This document shows, in pieces, positions 25,388 to 38,155 of a DNA stretch of 64,000 nt. A program made the position numbers and the translations under genes. Each line of letters begins with the position of its first letter. Within the stretch, counting starts at the first letter, position 1. Origin of the DNA: Saccharopolyspora elongata (lineage in GTDB: Bacteria > Actinomycetota > Actinomycetes > Mycobacteriales > Pseudonocardiaceae); contig NZ_SMKW01000001.1 in the NCBI RefSeq assembly GCF_004348985.1, positions 248,001 to 312,000 of the forward strand. The letters are read 5' to 3'. The notes below the pieces were generated by a model. It saw only the letters and a list, made by a program, of their open reading frames with translations. It had not been told where the DNA came from and did not search any database.

Positions 25388-26314
25388 TCAGCTACCCAGG
25401 CCGCAGCGGGTTTCCTCGCCGGAGCCGAAGCACACCACGTTGCCGAACTGCAGGTCGCGCGTCACCAGCATCGCGATCAGCACCACCAGCAGCGCCGCCA
25501 GCGCACCCGCCTGGACCAGCACCTGCCGCTGGCGAGGGGCGTAGACCAGCGCGGCGGTCGCGATCACGCCGATGACGAGCCCGCCGATGTGGCCCAGCAG
25601 GGAAATGCCCGGGATCACCACGCTGGCCACGATGTTGAGCGCGATCACCACCAGCACCGGCCGCAGGCTGACCTTCAGCCGCAGCGCGGCGATCGCGATG
25701 CCGCCCATCAGGCCGTACACGGCGCCGGACGCGCCGGCGACCGGCTGCAGCTCATCGCCGAGCAGGAACACCGCGGTGCTGCCGCCGAGCAGCGACAGCA
25801 GGTAGACGGCGCCGAACCGCACCCGCCCCAGCAGGAGCTCCAGGTCCCGGCCGATCACCCACAGCGCGATCATGTTCATCGCCAGGTGGAGCAGCCCGAT
25901 GTGCAGGAACCCGGCGCTGATCAGGCGCCACCACTGCCCGCCCGCGACCAGGATCGGCCACAGCGCGAAGTCGGTGAACAGCGCGGAGGCGGAGTTGCCG
26001 GGGATGCTGCCGGCCTGCGCCGCGGTGAGCGCGAAGACCGCCACGTTGACCGCGATCAGCACCGGCACCAGGATCGGCTTCGCGGGCAGCCGGGCGCCGG
26101 CCACCGTCACCGGCTGCCGCATGCCGCGCTGCCCCTGCGCCACGCAGTCGACGCATTGCTGGCCGACCGCGGCATCGCGCAGGCATTCCGGGCACGACGG
26201 CCGCTCGCACCGGGTGCAGCGCAGCCCGGTGGGGCGGTCGGGGTGCCGGACGCAGGTCGGTAGCTGCGGCGGAGCCCCGTCCGATCCGGGCAGAGATCCG
26301 GGCGGAACAGTCAC
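25388..26314 (-). CDS. rhomboid-family intramembrane serine protease
   Basis: A 308-residue polytopic protein. The N-terminus has a double cysteine zinc-binding motif (CVRHPDRPTGLRCTRCERP then CPECLRDAAVGQQCVDC). The membrane domain contains MNMIALWVIGRDLE, GASGAVYGLMGG with the catalytic serine (GxSG) and LGHIGGLVIGV with the catalytic histidine. Rhomboids cut transmembrane segments of substrate proteins; the substrate is unknown. It is convergent with the PH gene, only four bases apart. GTG start at 26312-26314. Confidence 0.92.
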   Translation of the reverse strand: MTVPPGSLPGSDGAPPQLPTCVRHPDRPTGLRCTRCERPSCPECLRDAAVGQQCVDCVAQGQRGMRQPVTVAGARLPAKPILVPVLIAVNVAVFALTAAQAGSIPGNSASALFTDFALWPILVAGGQWWRLISAGFLHIGLLHLAMNMIALWVIGRDLELLLGRVRFGAVYLLSLLGGSTAVFLLGDELQPVAGASGAVYGLMGGIAIAALRLKVSLRPVLVVIALNIVASVVIPGISLLGHIGGLVIGVIATAALVYAPRQRQVLVQAGALAALLVVLIAMLVTRDLQFGNVVCFGSGEETRCGLGS

Positions 26315-26349
26315 GTCAGACCTGCTCTCCGGTCGAGACCGCTTCGAAT

Positions 26350-26495
26350 GGCCCTGGCGGCGGCGCGGGCAGCGGAACCTCGGGCATCGTCTCGCCGGGG
26401 ACAGCCCCGACTGGGTGAACGACGCCCGAGGACCCGCGACGGCGCGAGCCGAGCCCCACGCCGCAAGCGGCTACGCCGCTTCCAAAAGCAAGCCT
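26350..26495 (-). repeat. dispersed intergenic repeat, degenerate copy
   Basis: The segment holds GGGGACAGCCCCGACT, CGCCCGAGGACCCGCG and the terminal stem CAAGCGGCTACGCCGCTTCC, all recognisable from the long repeat but with eroded arms. It ends 14 bp from the stop of the cyclophilin gene. Confidence 0.45.
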
Positions 26496-26508
26496 AGTAG
26501 GCCGGTTT

Positions 26509-27057
26509 TCAGCCGCGGTCGATCGAGACCTTCTCGATGACGATGTCGTTGACCGGGCGGTCCAGCCGGCCGGTCGCGGTGTTGCCGATCGCGTCGACGA
26601 CGTTGCGCGACTCCTGGTCGGCGACCTCGCCGAAGATGGAGTGCTTGTAGTTCAGCCAGTCCGTGGCGCCGACGGTGATGAAGAACTGCGAGCCGTTGGT
26701 GTTCGGCCCGGCGTTCGCCATCGCCAGCAGGTAGGGCTTGGTGAACTGCAGCTCGGGGTGGAACTCGTCGGCGAACTGGTAGCCCGGGCCGCCACGGCCG
26801 GTGCCGGTCGGGTCCCCGGTCTGGATCATGAAGCCGGAGATGACGCGGTGGAAGATCACCCCGTCGTAGAACGGCCCGGAGCGCTCACCCTTGGCGTTGG
26901 GTTCCTTGTACTCCTTGGTTCCTTCGGCCAGGCCCACGAAATTGGCCACTGTCTTGGGCGCCTTGTCGGGGAACAGGTTGATCCGGATGTCGCCCTGCGA
27001 GGTGTGCAGGGTCGCGGTCACCTTCGTCCCAACGAGCGATCCGTTGTCTTCAGCCAC
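26509..27057 (-). CDS. ppiA: cyclophilin-type peptidyl-prolyl cis-trans isomerase
   Basis: A 182-residue cyclophilin. DIRINLFPDKAPKTVANFVG opens the domain, FHRVISGFMIQTGDPTGTGR carries the catalytic Arg and Phe-Met motif, FTKPYLLAMANAGPNTNGSQ the Gln-active region, and FGEVADQESRNVVDAI follows. No signal peptide, so cytoplasmic. It speeds proline isomerisation during folding. GTG start at 27055-27057; divergent from the CwsA-like gene, as in mycobacteria. Confidence 0.95.
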   Translation of the reverse strand: MAEDNGSLVGTKVTATLHTSQGDIRINLFPDKAPKTVANFVGLAEGTKEYKEPNAKGERSGPFYDGVIFHRVISGFMIQTGDPTGTGRGGPGYQFADEFHPELQFTKPYLLAMANAGPNTNGSQFFITVGATDWLNYKHSIFGEVADQESRNVVDAIGNTATGRLDRPVNDIVIEKVSIDRG

Positions 27058-27197
27058 CAGACCATCCTGCCATCGAAGAGGCCGAACGCCGTGTCTGGGT
27101 GCAATATGGGGCTGATCGCCGCCTGCCGGGCGGTGCCCACGCCGCGGGCGTGGGCCGGATAAGTCGACCGGCGAACGCCGGGCCGAGGAGGCACACG

Positions 27198-27773
27198 ATG
27201 GACGAGGTGAAGGCGATGGCCCGAGCTGGCGAAAGCGTGGGCAAGGCGGTCGGGACGGGCTTGAAGTCCGCCCGCCACGGCGCGAAACGCGCCGGCGAGG
27301 TCGGGGTGGCGCTGTCCAAGCAGGCCGCCGCCCGCGCCGAGCAGGAACTTGCCAACCACGGCTACTCCGCCGACGAGTTGCAGGAGCGCATCACCCAGGC
27401 GACCACTGGGATGTCGCGCAAGGAGCTCGCCAAGCGAAGCCGCAAGGCGCGCAAGCAGTGGGACAAGAAGACCGAGAAGTCCCGCAAGCAGCTCGCCAAG
27501 AACACCACCGCGGCCCGCAAGGAGCTGGCCGCGATCATCGACCCGGGCAAGCCGAAGCGGCGGCGCAAGTGGCCGTGGGTGCTGCTGGTGCTGGCCGGGC
27601 TCGGCGCCGCGGTGGCAGTGGCGTTCTCCCGCCGCCCGGAGGAGCTGCCGATCGCGGAGGCCAACGACGGCTTCCCCAAGCGGGACACCCCGGCCCGCCA
27701 CCGCGCGGAGCGCCCCGACGTGCCCGCGCAGACCGACGGCCAGTCGCACATCACGCCGGAACGATCCCGCTGA
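27198..27773 (+). CDS. CwsA-like cell wall synthesis membrane protein
   Basis: A 191-residue protein: a long, charged, helical/coiled-coil region at residues 1-115 with many Lys, Arg and Ala (KELAKRSRKARKQWDKKTEK), one transmembrane helix at about 118-138 (WPWVLLVLAGLGAAVAVAFS) and a hydrophilic tail. Size, topology and its place beside ppiA, the PH gene and crgA match mycobacterial CwsA, which contacts CrgA and Wag31 at the pole and septum. Sequence identity is not obvious by eye, so the assignment relies mostly on context. GAGGAGG precedes the ATG. Confidence 0.6.
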   Translation: MDEVKAMARAGESVGKAVGTGLKSARHGAKRAGEVGVALSKQAAARAEQELANHGYSADELQERITQATTGMSRKELAKRSRKARKQWDKKTEKSRKQLAKNTTAARKELAAIIDPGKPKRRRKWPWVLLVLAGLGAAVAVAFSRRPEELPIAEANDGFPKRDTPARHRAERPDVPAQTDGQSHITPERSR

Positions 27774-27784
27774 CCTCGCACGCA

Positions 27785-27817
27785 CGGGAGGCCGGGCCGG
27801 TTCGGCCCGGCCTCCCG
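27785..27817 (+). terminator. terminator after the CwsA-like gene
   Basis: Fourteen-base perfect arms CGGGAGGCCGGGCC (27785-27798) and GGCCCGGCCTCCCG (27804-27817), loop GGTTC, followed by CTCTTCGTCGTGTT. Confidence 0.85.
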
Positions 27818-27876
27818 CTCTTCGTCGTGTTGCACGTCACCTTCCGACCGGCTGGTCCGGTGGCCACGATGCTGAC

Positions 27877-28371
27877 ATGAGCGAACCGACCAGTTACGAC
27901 CTGCACGCCTCCACGCACGTGTCCGCCACGCCGGACGAGGTCTACCGAGTCGCCAGCGACATCACGCGGATGGGCGAGTGGAGCCCGGAGTGCACCGGCG
28001 GCGAGTGGGCGTCCGGCGAACCGGGCACCGCCGGCGCCACCTTCAAGGGCCACAACCGGCACCGCGACGACGTCTGGACGACCGAGTGCGAGGTGACCGC
28101 GGCCGAGCCCGGCCGCCGGTTCGCCTGGGCGGTACGGAGCTACCAGCCGACGCCGGACAACTCGGTGTGGTCCTTCGAGATCGAACCCGACGGCGATGGC
28201 TGCACCCTGACCCAGCGCTTCCAGATGAAGCAGCCGCCCAGCCGGCTGGCGTCGATCAAGGAGAGCCTGCCCGCCGACCGGGCCGCCACCTTCTACGAGT
28301 TCCGCCGATCGCGGCTGCAGCAGGCCATGCAGCAGACCGTCGACGCGATCCGGGACGCAGTCCAGCGCTGA
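27877..28371 (+). CDS. SRPBCC/START-like polyketide-cyclase-fold protein
   Basis: A 164-residue protein of the SRPBCC superfamily: VSATPDEVYRVASDITRMGEWSPECTGG is the hallmark opening helix-turn-strand, followed by GATFKGHNRHR, TECEVTAAEPGRRFAWAV and WSFEIEPDGDGCTLTQRF. These proteins form a hydrophobic ligand pocket; polyketide cyclase annotation is only by fold. No nearby biosynthetic partner. The ATG at 27877 starts at the conserved N-terminus. Confidence 0.83.
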   Translation: MSEPTSYDLHASTHVSATPDEVYRVASDITRMGEWSPECTGGEWASGEPGTAGATFKGHNRHRDDVWTTECEVTAAEPGRRFAWAVRSYQPTPDNSVWSFEIEPDGDGCTLTQRFQMKQPPSRLASIKESLPADRAATFYEFRRSRLQQAMQQTVDAIRDAVQR

Positions 28372-28372
28372 C

Positions 28373-28417
28373 GTCAACTGGGGTTGACACTTCCCTGATT
28401 GTCAACATAAGTTGACA
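28373..28417 (+). promoter_or_regulatory. promoter with two GTCAAC-N4-GTTGAC operators
   Basis: Two identical inverted repeats occur: 28373-28388 (spacer TGGG) and 28401-28416 (spacer ATAA), centres 28 bp apart. The first overlaps a -35 TTGACA (28384-28389), the second covers the -10 TAAGTT (28408-28413, TANNNT). Predicted transcription would begin at about 28420, the ATG itself, giving a leaderless message. The downstream HTH protein is the obvious autorepressor; binding is inferred. Confidence 0.75.
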
Positions 28418-28419
28418 GC

Positions 28420-28629
28420 ATGGCAGAAGCGACGGAACTCGCCTCCGCGGCGAGCAGCCGCGATCCGCGGATCGGCCTGCGAGCCGTTGCGGCGCTGCGG
28501 AAGCTGCTCGAACAACTTGAATCCGTCCAGGTCCGCAACGCCCGCAACCAGGGCTGGTCGTGGCAGGAGATCGCCGCGGAGCTCGGCGTTTCCCGGCAAG
28601 CCGTGCACAAGAAACACGGGAGGTCCTGA
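28420..28629 (+). CDS. small helix-turn-helix regulator of the Clp-N gene
   Basis: A 69-residue protein. Its C-terminal half is a helix-turn-helix, WSWQEIAAELGVSRQAVHKK, preceded by a helix (RLLEQLESVQV-like, LRKLLEQLESVQVRNARNQG) that probably dimerises. No ribosome site precedes the ATG, consistent with leaderless transcription from the promoter just upstream. It is followed two bases later by a Clp N-domain gene. An HTH plus Clp-N pair is common in actinobacteria and is likely autoregulated through the GTCAAC/GTTGAC sites. Confidence 0.85.
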   Translation: MAEATELASAASSRDPRIGLRAVAALRKLLEQLESVQVRNARNQGWSWQEIAAELGVSRQAVHKKHGRS

Positions 28630-28631
28630 TC

Positions 28632-29177
28632 ATGTTCGAGAAGTTCGCCCCGACCACCCGGCAGGCGGTGGTCCGCGCGGTGCACGAGGCCGAGCAGCAG
28701 GGCGCCCCGGAAGTCACCGACGAGCACCTGCTGCTCGCACTCGTCGACGACCCGAACACCGCGGCGGGGCGCCTGCTGGCCGCGCACGAAGTGCAGCGCG
28801 ATGCCGTCACGACGGCCTACCAGCAGGCGCGCCGGCTCGGGGGGCTGAGCACATCCGATGCGGAAGCGCTCCGCGAGCTGGGCATCGACGTGCACGACGT
28901 CGTCGCCAGCATCGAGCGCTCCCTCGGCGCGGACGCCCTCTCCCGCCGGCCAAGCCGACGGCGGCGCTTCTTCAAGTCGCACATCCCGTTCAGCACCGCG
29001 GGCAAGCGCCTGCTCGAAGCCACGCTGCGCGAGGCCATCGAGCTCGGCGACCGCCGCATCGGCGACGAACACCTCTTGCTCGCGCTGCTGCTCGGCAAGG
29101 GAGTCGCCGCGGAGCTGCTCGAACGCCACGGCATGACCTACCGAAGCGTTCGCGCATCCCTGCGCAGCGCGGCCTGA
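28632..29177 (+). CDS. Clp protease N-terminal-domain protein
   Basis: A 181-residue protein made of two Clp-N repeats (residues about 2-75 and 110-180): MFEKFAPTTRQAVVRAVHEA and EVTDEHLLLALVDDP, then STAGKRLLEATLREAIELGD and GDEHLLLALLLGKG. There is no AAA+ ATPase module, so this is a free-standing ClpC1 N-domain mimic. Such proteins could bind ClpC adaptors or substrates (for example arginine-phosphate-like degrons) or compete with ClpC; function is not established. GGAGG upstream lies inside the end of the HTH gene, so the two are co-transcribed. Confidence 0.87.
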   Translation: MFEKFAPTTRQAVVRAVHEAEQQGAPEVTDEHLLLALVDDPNTAAGRLLAAHEVQRDAVTTAYQQARRLGGLSTSDAEALRELGIDVHDVVASIERSLGADALSRRPSRRRRFFKSHIPFSTAGKRLLEATLREAIELGDRRIGDEHLLLALLLGKGVAAELLERHGMTYRSVRASLRSAA

Positions 29178-29189
29178 ACCGGGAAACCG

Positions 29190-30437
29190 CTACGCCGCCT
29201 GCTGGGTCGGCTCGGCCTCGAACTCCTCCGCGGTTGCGGGGCGGCCGACTGCGGCAGCGCCGATCGCACCCAGCACGCCGACCACCGCGAAGGCGTAGAA
29301 GCCCCACGGGTACGCGATGCCGGCGGTGAGCATCGCGCCGCCGAGCAGCGGGCCGCAGATCGCCCCGATGCGCCCGATCCCCGCCGACCAGCCGAGCCCG
29401 GTCGCCCGGCTCTCCGCCGGGTACACGTGCCCGATGTAGGCGTAGACGAGCACCTGCGAGCTGAACACGAAGCAGCCCGCGATGAGCACCGCCACGTACA
29501 CGCCGATGCCGGGCAGCTTGACGCTCAGCGCGGCGAGGAACACGGCCGAGGCCGCGAACCAGCCGATCGTCGAAAGCCGCGGCCCCACCCGGTCGGCCAC
29601 CGCCCCGGCGACGACCAGCCCGATCACGGCCCCGATGTTCAGGGTCAGCAGCAGCCCCAGCGCGGCGCCCAGCGGATACCCGGCGGATTTCATGATCTGC
29701 GGCAGCCAGGTGTTGAGCCCGTAGACCAGCAGCAACCCCATGAACGAGGTGACCCAGAACGCGAGCGTGGCGCGGGTGAAACCGCCGCGGAACAGCGAAG
29801 CCACCGCGCCGGCGCCGCCGCTGAGCTTGCGCTCCGGTGCGGCCGCGCGCAGGAAGGAAGCCGATTCCGGCAGGTAGCGCAGCATCAGCGGAACGAGCAC
29901 GAGCGCGGGCGCGGCCCCGATCACGAACATCGCGCGCCACCCGAGGCTCGGCAGCACGGCGATGCCGAGCAGCGCCGTGAGCACGGCGCCGACGTGGTAG
30001 CCGGTCATGATCGTGGTGGTGGCGCTGCCGCCCTTGCCCGCGCGGGCGTACTCGGTGACCAGCGCGATCGCGGTCGGCAGGCAGCCGCCGAGCCCGAGCC
30101 CGGCGAGGAACCGCAGCAACCCGAAGACGAAGACCGAAGGCGCGAGCGCGCACAGCGCGGTGAACACGGAGAAGCTGGCGACGGCGAAGATCAGCGCCTT
30201 CCGCCGGCCGACGACGTCGGTGATGGTGCCGATGGCCAGAGCGCCGATGGTCATGCCCACCAGGCCGACGGTGGAAACGACGGAAGCGCTGGCGGCAGTG
30301 AGCCCCCACTGCTTGGCGTCCAGCAGCACGGGCAACACGCTGCCGAGCACGACCAGGTCGAACCCGTCCAGCAACACGGCGGTCCAGCACAGGGGCAGAA
30401 CCCAACGGGCCCGCCCGGCATCAACCTGGCTCGACAT
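29190..30437 (-). CDS. MFS transporter, aromatic acid:H+ symporter type
   Basis: A 415-residue, 12-helix major facilitator. The first helix contains LLDGFDLVVLGSVLP, the DGxD signature of the aromatic acid/H+ symporter group (PcaK, BenK), and the loop 2-3 motif reads ITDVVGRRKALIF. ESASFLRAAAPERK occupies the central loop. It probably imports an aromatic or organic acid with protons; the substrate is not determined. ATG start with GGAGGTGG upstream. Its link to the enol-lactonase gene 18 kb away is only suggestive. Confidence 0.87.
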   Translation of the reverse strand: MSSQVDAGRARWVLPLCWTAVLLDGFDLVVLGSVLPVLLDAKQWGLTAASASVVSTVGLVGMTIGALAIGTITDVVGRRKALIFAVASFSVFTALCALAPSVFVFGLLRFLAGLGLGGCLPTAIALVTEYARAGKGGSATTTIMTGYHVGAVLTALLGIAVLPSLGWRAMFVIGAAPALVLVPLMLRYLPESASFLRAAAPERKLSGGAGAVASLFRGGFTRATLAFWVTSFMGLLLVYGLNTWLPQIMKSAGYPLGAALGLLLTLNIGAVIGLVVAGAVADRVGPRLSTIGWFAASAVFLAALSVKLPGIGVYVAVLIAGCFVFSSQVLVYAYIGHVYPAESRATGLGWSAGIGRIGAICGPLLGGAMLTAGIAYPWGFYAFAVVGVLGAIGAAAVGRPATAEEFEAEPTQQAA

Positions 30438-31140
30438 GCCACCTCCACTGCACCGTCGCAGAACCGGAATGCGCGAATGCTCCCCGGCGCAGAGGCCCGA
30501 TCAACCACAGGACCTTCCACTGAACGGAATCGAAGCAAAACCGTCACCCGGCATCGGAACCCGTAAGAACGACGAATCCCCAGGTAACGACCCCGAATAC
30601 CAAACCACCACGAAACCAGGACCGAACCCGCAACGAAACCGAGACCAACGAAACCAAATGTCCAAAGAGGACAACCAAACCGAGCGGAAGAACCAGCCGA
30701 AGGCGAAGGCGCACGCCGAGGTGGAGGTGGAGAGCAGCCCCGGGGAAGGCGAAGCCACCGATGTCCGACGGGATACCAGCAGCCAAGCCGACCAGCACGG
30801 AACCAGCACGGCTCGTCCCAGCCGAAGGCGGCACGAGCCATCACAGCCGAAGGCCGCACAAGCGTCACAGCCGAAGGCCGCACAAGCGTCACAGCCGAAG
30901 GCTGACCAACAACCAGGAAAAGCACCGACAGCCGAAGGCTGCCAATACCCAAACACAGCCGAAGGCTGACCAAAAGCCCGCAACAGGACGAACAGGCGCT
31001 ACCCCACAAGCCAAGGCCGAACAAAAGGCCGAACGCCTCGAACGGCACAACGGGAAGCAGCCCAGCACTCCGACAGCCGAAGGCTGGAGAAACCCACGAA
31101 AAGGCTGGTCCATGAGCAGGCCGGGAACGCTCCTCAGGCG
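30438..31140. other. A-rich gene-free region with CAGCCGAAGGCTG palindromes downstream of tRNA-Ala
   Basis: About 700 bp without a credible gene: plus strand very A- and C-rich, T-poor; translations in all frames are low complexity. CAGCCGAAGG occurs eight times (30694, 30819, 30844, 30868, 30892, 30929, 30956, 31074), four of them as the full 13-base palindrome CAGCCGAAGGCTG (5-bp stem). A 24-bp unit is exactly duplicated at 30841-30864 and 30865-30888 with a 13-base third start at 30889. The right end is homologous to the region downstream of tRNA-Leu. Confidence 0.55.
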
Positions 31141-31149
31141 AGGAGCAGA

Positions 31150-31199
31150 CAAAAAAAGACCCCCACACCGTGGGGGTCTGCGGGGGCTCGGCCCCCGCA
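31150..31199 (-). terminator. double hairpin with T tract downstream of tRNA-Ala
   Basis: Read on the minus strand, GCGGGGGC/GCCCCCGC forms a first stem (plus-strand 179-187/191-199 of 31 kb) and AGACCCCCAC/GTGGGGGTCT a second (31157-31166/31170-31179), ending in a seven-T run (31151-31157). A classic Rho-independent terminator about 60 bp after the tRNA. Confidence 0.88.
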
Positions 31200-31261
31200 A
31201 AATAATGACGCGGTAGTAAAGGCCCACGTTTTCCGTGGGCACACTCCACCGAACTAACGCG

Positions 31262-31334
31262 TGGAGACGAGGGGAATCGAACCCCTAACCCCCGCCTTGC
31301 AAAGGCGGTGCTCTGCCAATTGAGCTACGTCCCC
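31262..31334 (-). tRNA. tRNA-Ala (anticodon TGC)
   Basis: On the minus strand the acceptor is GGGGACG with CGTCTCC, the D arm is AGCTCAATTGGCAGAGC, the anticodon loop CTTTGCAAG gives TGC, and the T arm is GGGGTTCGATTCCCC. CCA is not encoded. Confidence 0.96.
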
Positions 31335-31421
31335 GGCTATCGCAGCCCCACTCAGGTCTGCTGACCGGTGACGCGCGATGGCTGCCGGCTCAGCGGCCGA
31401 CTCAAGCGCCCGGAGAAAGGA

Positions 31422-31538
31422 TCAGGCCTCGGCGGTGGCTTCGCGCCACAGGTCGGCCTCAGCCTTGGCGGCCCGGTTGCGCCGGATGACGAACAGCACG
31501 ACTCCAGCAACTGCGGCGAGTGCGAGCAGCTTCTTCAC
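31422..31538 (-). CDS. DLW-39 family small protein
   Basis: A 38-residue protein encoded from the GTG at 31536-31538: a hydrophobic helix (LLALAAVAGVVLFVIRR) then a charged tail containing AKAEADLWREATAEA, whose DLW motif and length define the DLW-39 family. It is conserved in actinobacteria between the tRNA-Ile/tRNA-Ala genes and gyrA; its function is unknown and it is often missed because of its size. Likely a single-span membrane protein. Confidence 0.88.
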   Translation of the reverse strand: MKKLLALAAVAGVVLFVIRRNRAAKAEADLWREATAEA

Positions 31539-31600
31539 TTCCGGTCGCCTCCTAGCACGGCGTCAGCCCGAGCAGTTCTCGGAGCTGGGAAAAATTCCAG

Positions 31601-31674
31601 TGGGCCTAGAAGGACTTGAACCTTCGACCTCTTCGTTATCAGCGAAGCGCTCTAACCGCCTGAGCTATAGGCCC
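31601..31674 (-). tRNA. tRNA-Ile (anticodon GAT)
   Basis: On the minus strand the acceptor is GGGCCTA with TAGGCCC, the D arm contains AGCTCAGGCGGTTAGAGC, the anticodon loop CTGATAA gives GAT, and the T arm is AGGTTCAAGTCCT. CCA is not encoded. It lies between gyrA/DUF3566 and DLW-39, the usual actinobacterial order. Confidence 0.96.
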
Positions 31675-31789
31675 TTGGTGTGCTTCAAACACTACAGGAC
31701 GCCTTCCGGCACCCGAAACGGGGGTCCCCGTTGAGATCTCGCCGGACGTGGCGATCCCGGTCAGGGACCGGAATCGCCACGTCAGCGGC

Positions 31790-32569
31790 TCATTCCCGCT
31801 CGGAGAGGGTGACCTCGACGCCGCCGGCGAAGTCGGCCGCCACGTTGTAGATGAACGCGGCCACCGTCGCCAGCGCGGTCACCAGCACGATGTTGATCGC
31901 GCCGATGATGGACGCGACGCCGAACACCCGGCCGGCGCTGATCAGCGGCTCGCTGGCCGCGTCGTCGGGCTGGGTCAGCTCGGTGAAGGTGCCGTTGAGC
32001 TGGTCCCACACGCCCATGCCGTCGAGCACGCCGTACAGCACCGCGACCGCGATCATCCACACGAAGAACAGCGCGACGCTGAGCACCAGGGCAAGCTTCA
32101 GCACCGACCACGGGTCCAGCCGCTTCACCTGCAGGCTGGCCCGCCGCGGGCCTCTGCTCGGCCGCCGCGCCGAGGCCGTCGGCGAGGTGCGGGTGGCCCC
32201 GGCGGCACCGGTGGCGCCGCCGGTGAACGACACGGTCGTCCGCGCGGCCTGCGGCACCTTGGTGCGCACCGTTTCCTGGTCCTGCACCTGCTTCGGGATG
32301 TTCTGCGTGTCAGCGACGTCCGAACCCGGGGCGGCGGCCGCCACCGGGGTGCCGGCCTCGCCTGGCGCGGTCGCCGAGGCACGTTGCCACGGTGGCGGTG
32401 CCTCGGTGCCGTGCAGGGCCTCCCCGTTGCCTTCGGCGTCCGGTTTGGCGGCCGAGCCGGACTCGGTGCCCTCGCCCCCGGTGCTGTCGTCGGCTGTCTG
32501 GGTGCTGACCGAAGCCCCGTCCGCATCCTGCTGCGGATCAGCCTGCTCCGGCTTCTCGGAAGGTGTCAC
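31790..32569 (-). CDS. DUF3566 membrane protein downstream of gyrA
   Basis: A 259-residue protein. Residues 1-150 are Ala/Pro/Thr-rich and probably disordered; RASLQVKRLDPWSVLKLALV starts the DUF3566 domain, with two transmembrane helices at about 165-187 and 220-245. The family is fixed next to gyrA in actinobacteria; function unknown. GTG start at 32567-32569, 54 bp after gyrA, so probably one operon. Confidence 0.93.
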   Translation of the reverse strand: MTPSEKPEQADPQQDADGASVSTQTADDSTGGEGTESGSAAKPDAEGNGEALHGTEAPPPWQRASATAPGEAGTPVAAAAPGSDVADTQNIPKQVQDQETVRTKVPQAARTTVSFTGGATGAAGATRTSPTASARRPSRGPRRASLQVKRLDPWSVLKLALVLSVALFFVWMIAVAVLYGVLDGMGVWDQLNGTFTELTQPDDAASEPLISAGRVFGVASIIGAINIVLVTALATVAAFIYNVAADFAGGVEVTLSERE

Positions 32570-32623
32570 GAGCGATCCTTCGATGATCGTCGGCGGCGGT
32601 GTGCGACGTGGTCTCCCACGGTT

Positions 32624-35119
<2,496 letters not shown>

Positions 35120-35168
35120 GCTCGTCCTTCGCTTTCCGGGAAGTTCGGGGGCTTAGCGGCGCGTGGCG

Positions 35169-38144
<2,976 letters not shown>

Positions 38145-38155
<11 letters not shown>

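Noticed and set aside
28384-28413. Second promoter in the same operator
   Set aside because: Only one -35/-10 pair with proper spacing is visible; further candidates overlap the repeats but lack a -10.
28420-28629. HspR or MerR identity for the small HTH protein
   Set aside because: It has only 69 residues and no MerR-type arginine/wing motif; only a generic HTH is supported.
30694-31086. CRISPR array from repeated CAGCCGAAGG
   Set aside because: Repeats are only 10-13 bases, spacing is irregular and no cas gene is present.
30251-31249. 332-residue minus-strand protein
   Set aside because: It runs through the terminator, the palindrome array and the N-terminus of the MFS gene; composition is unlike any neighbour.
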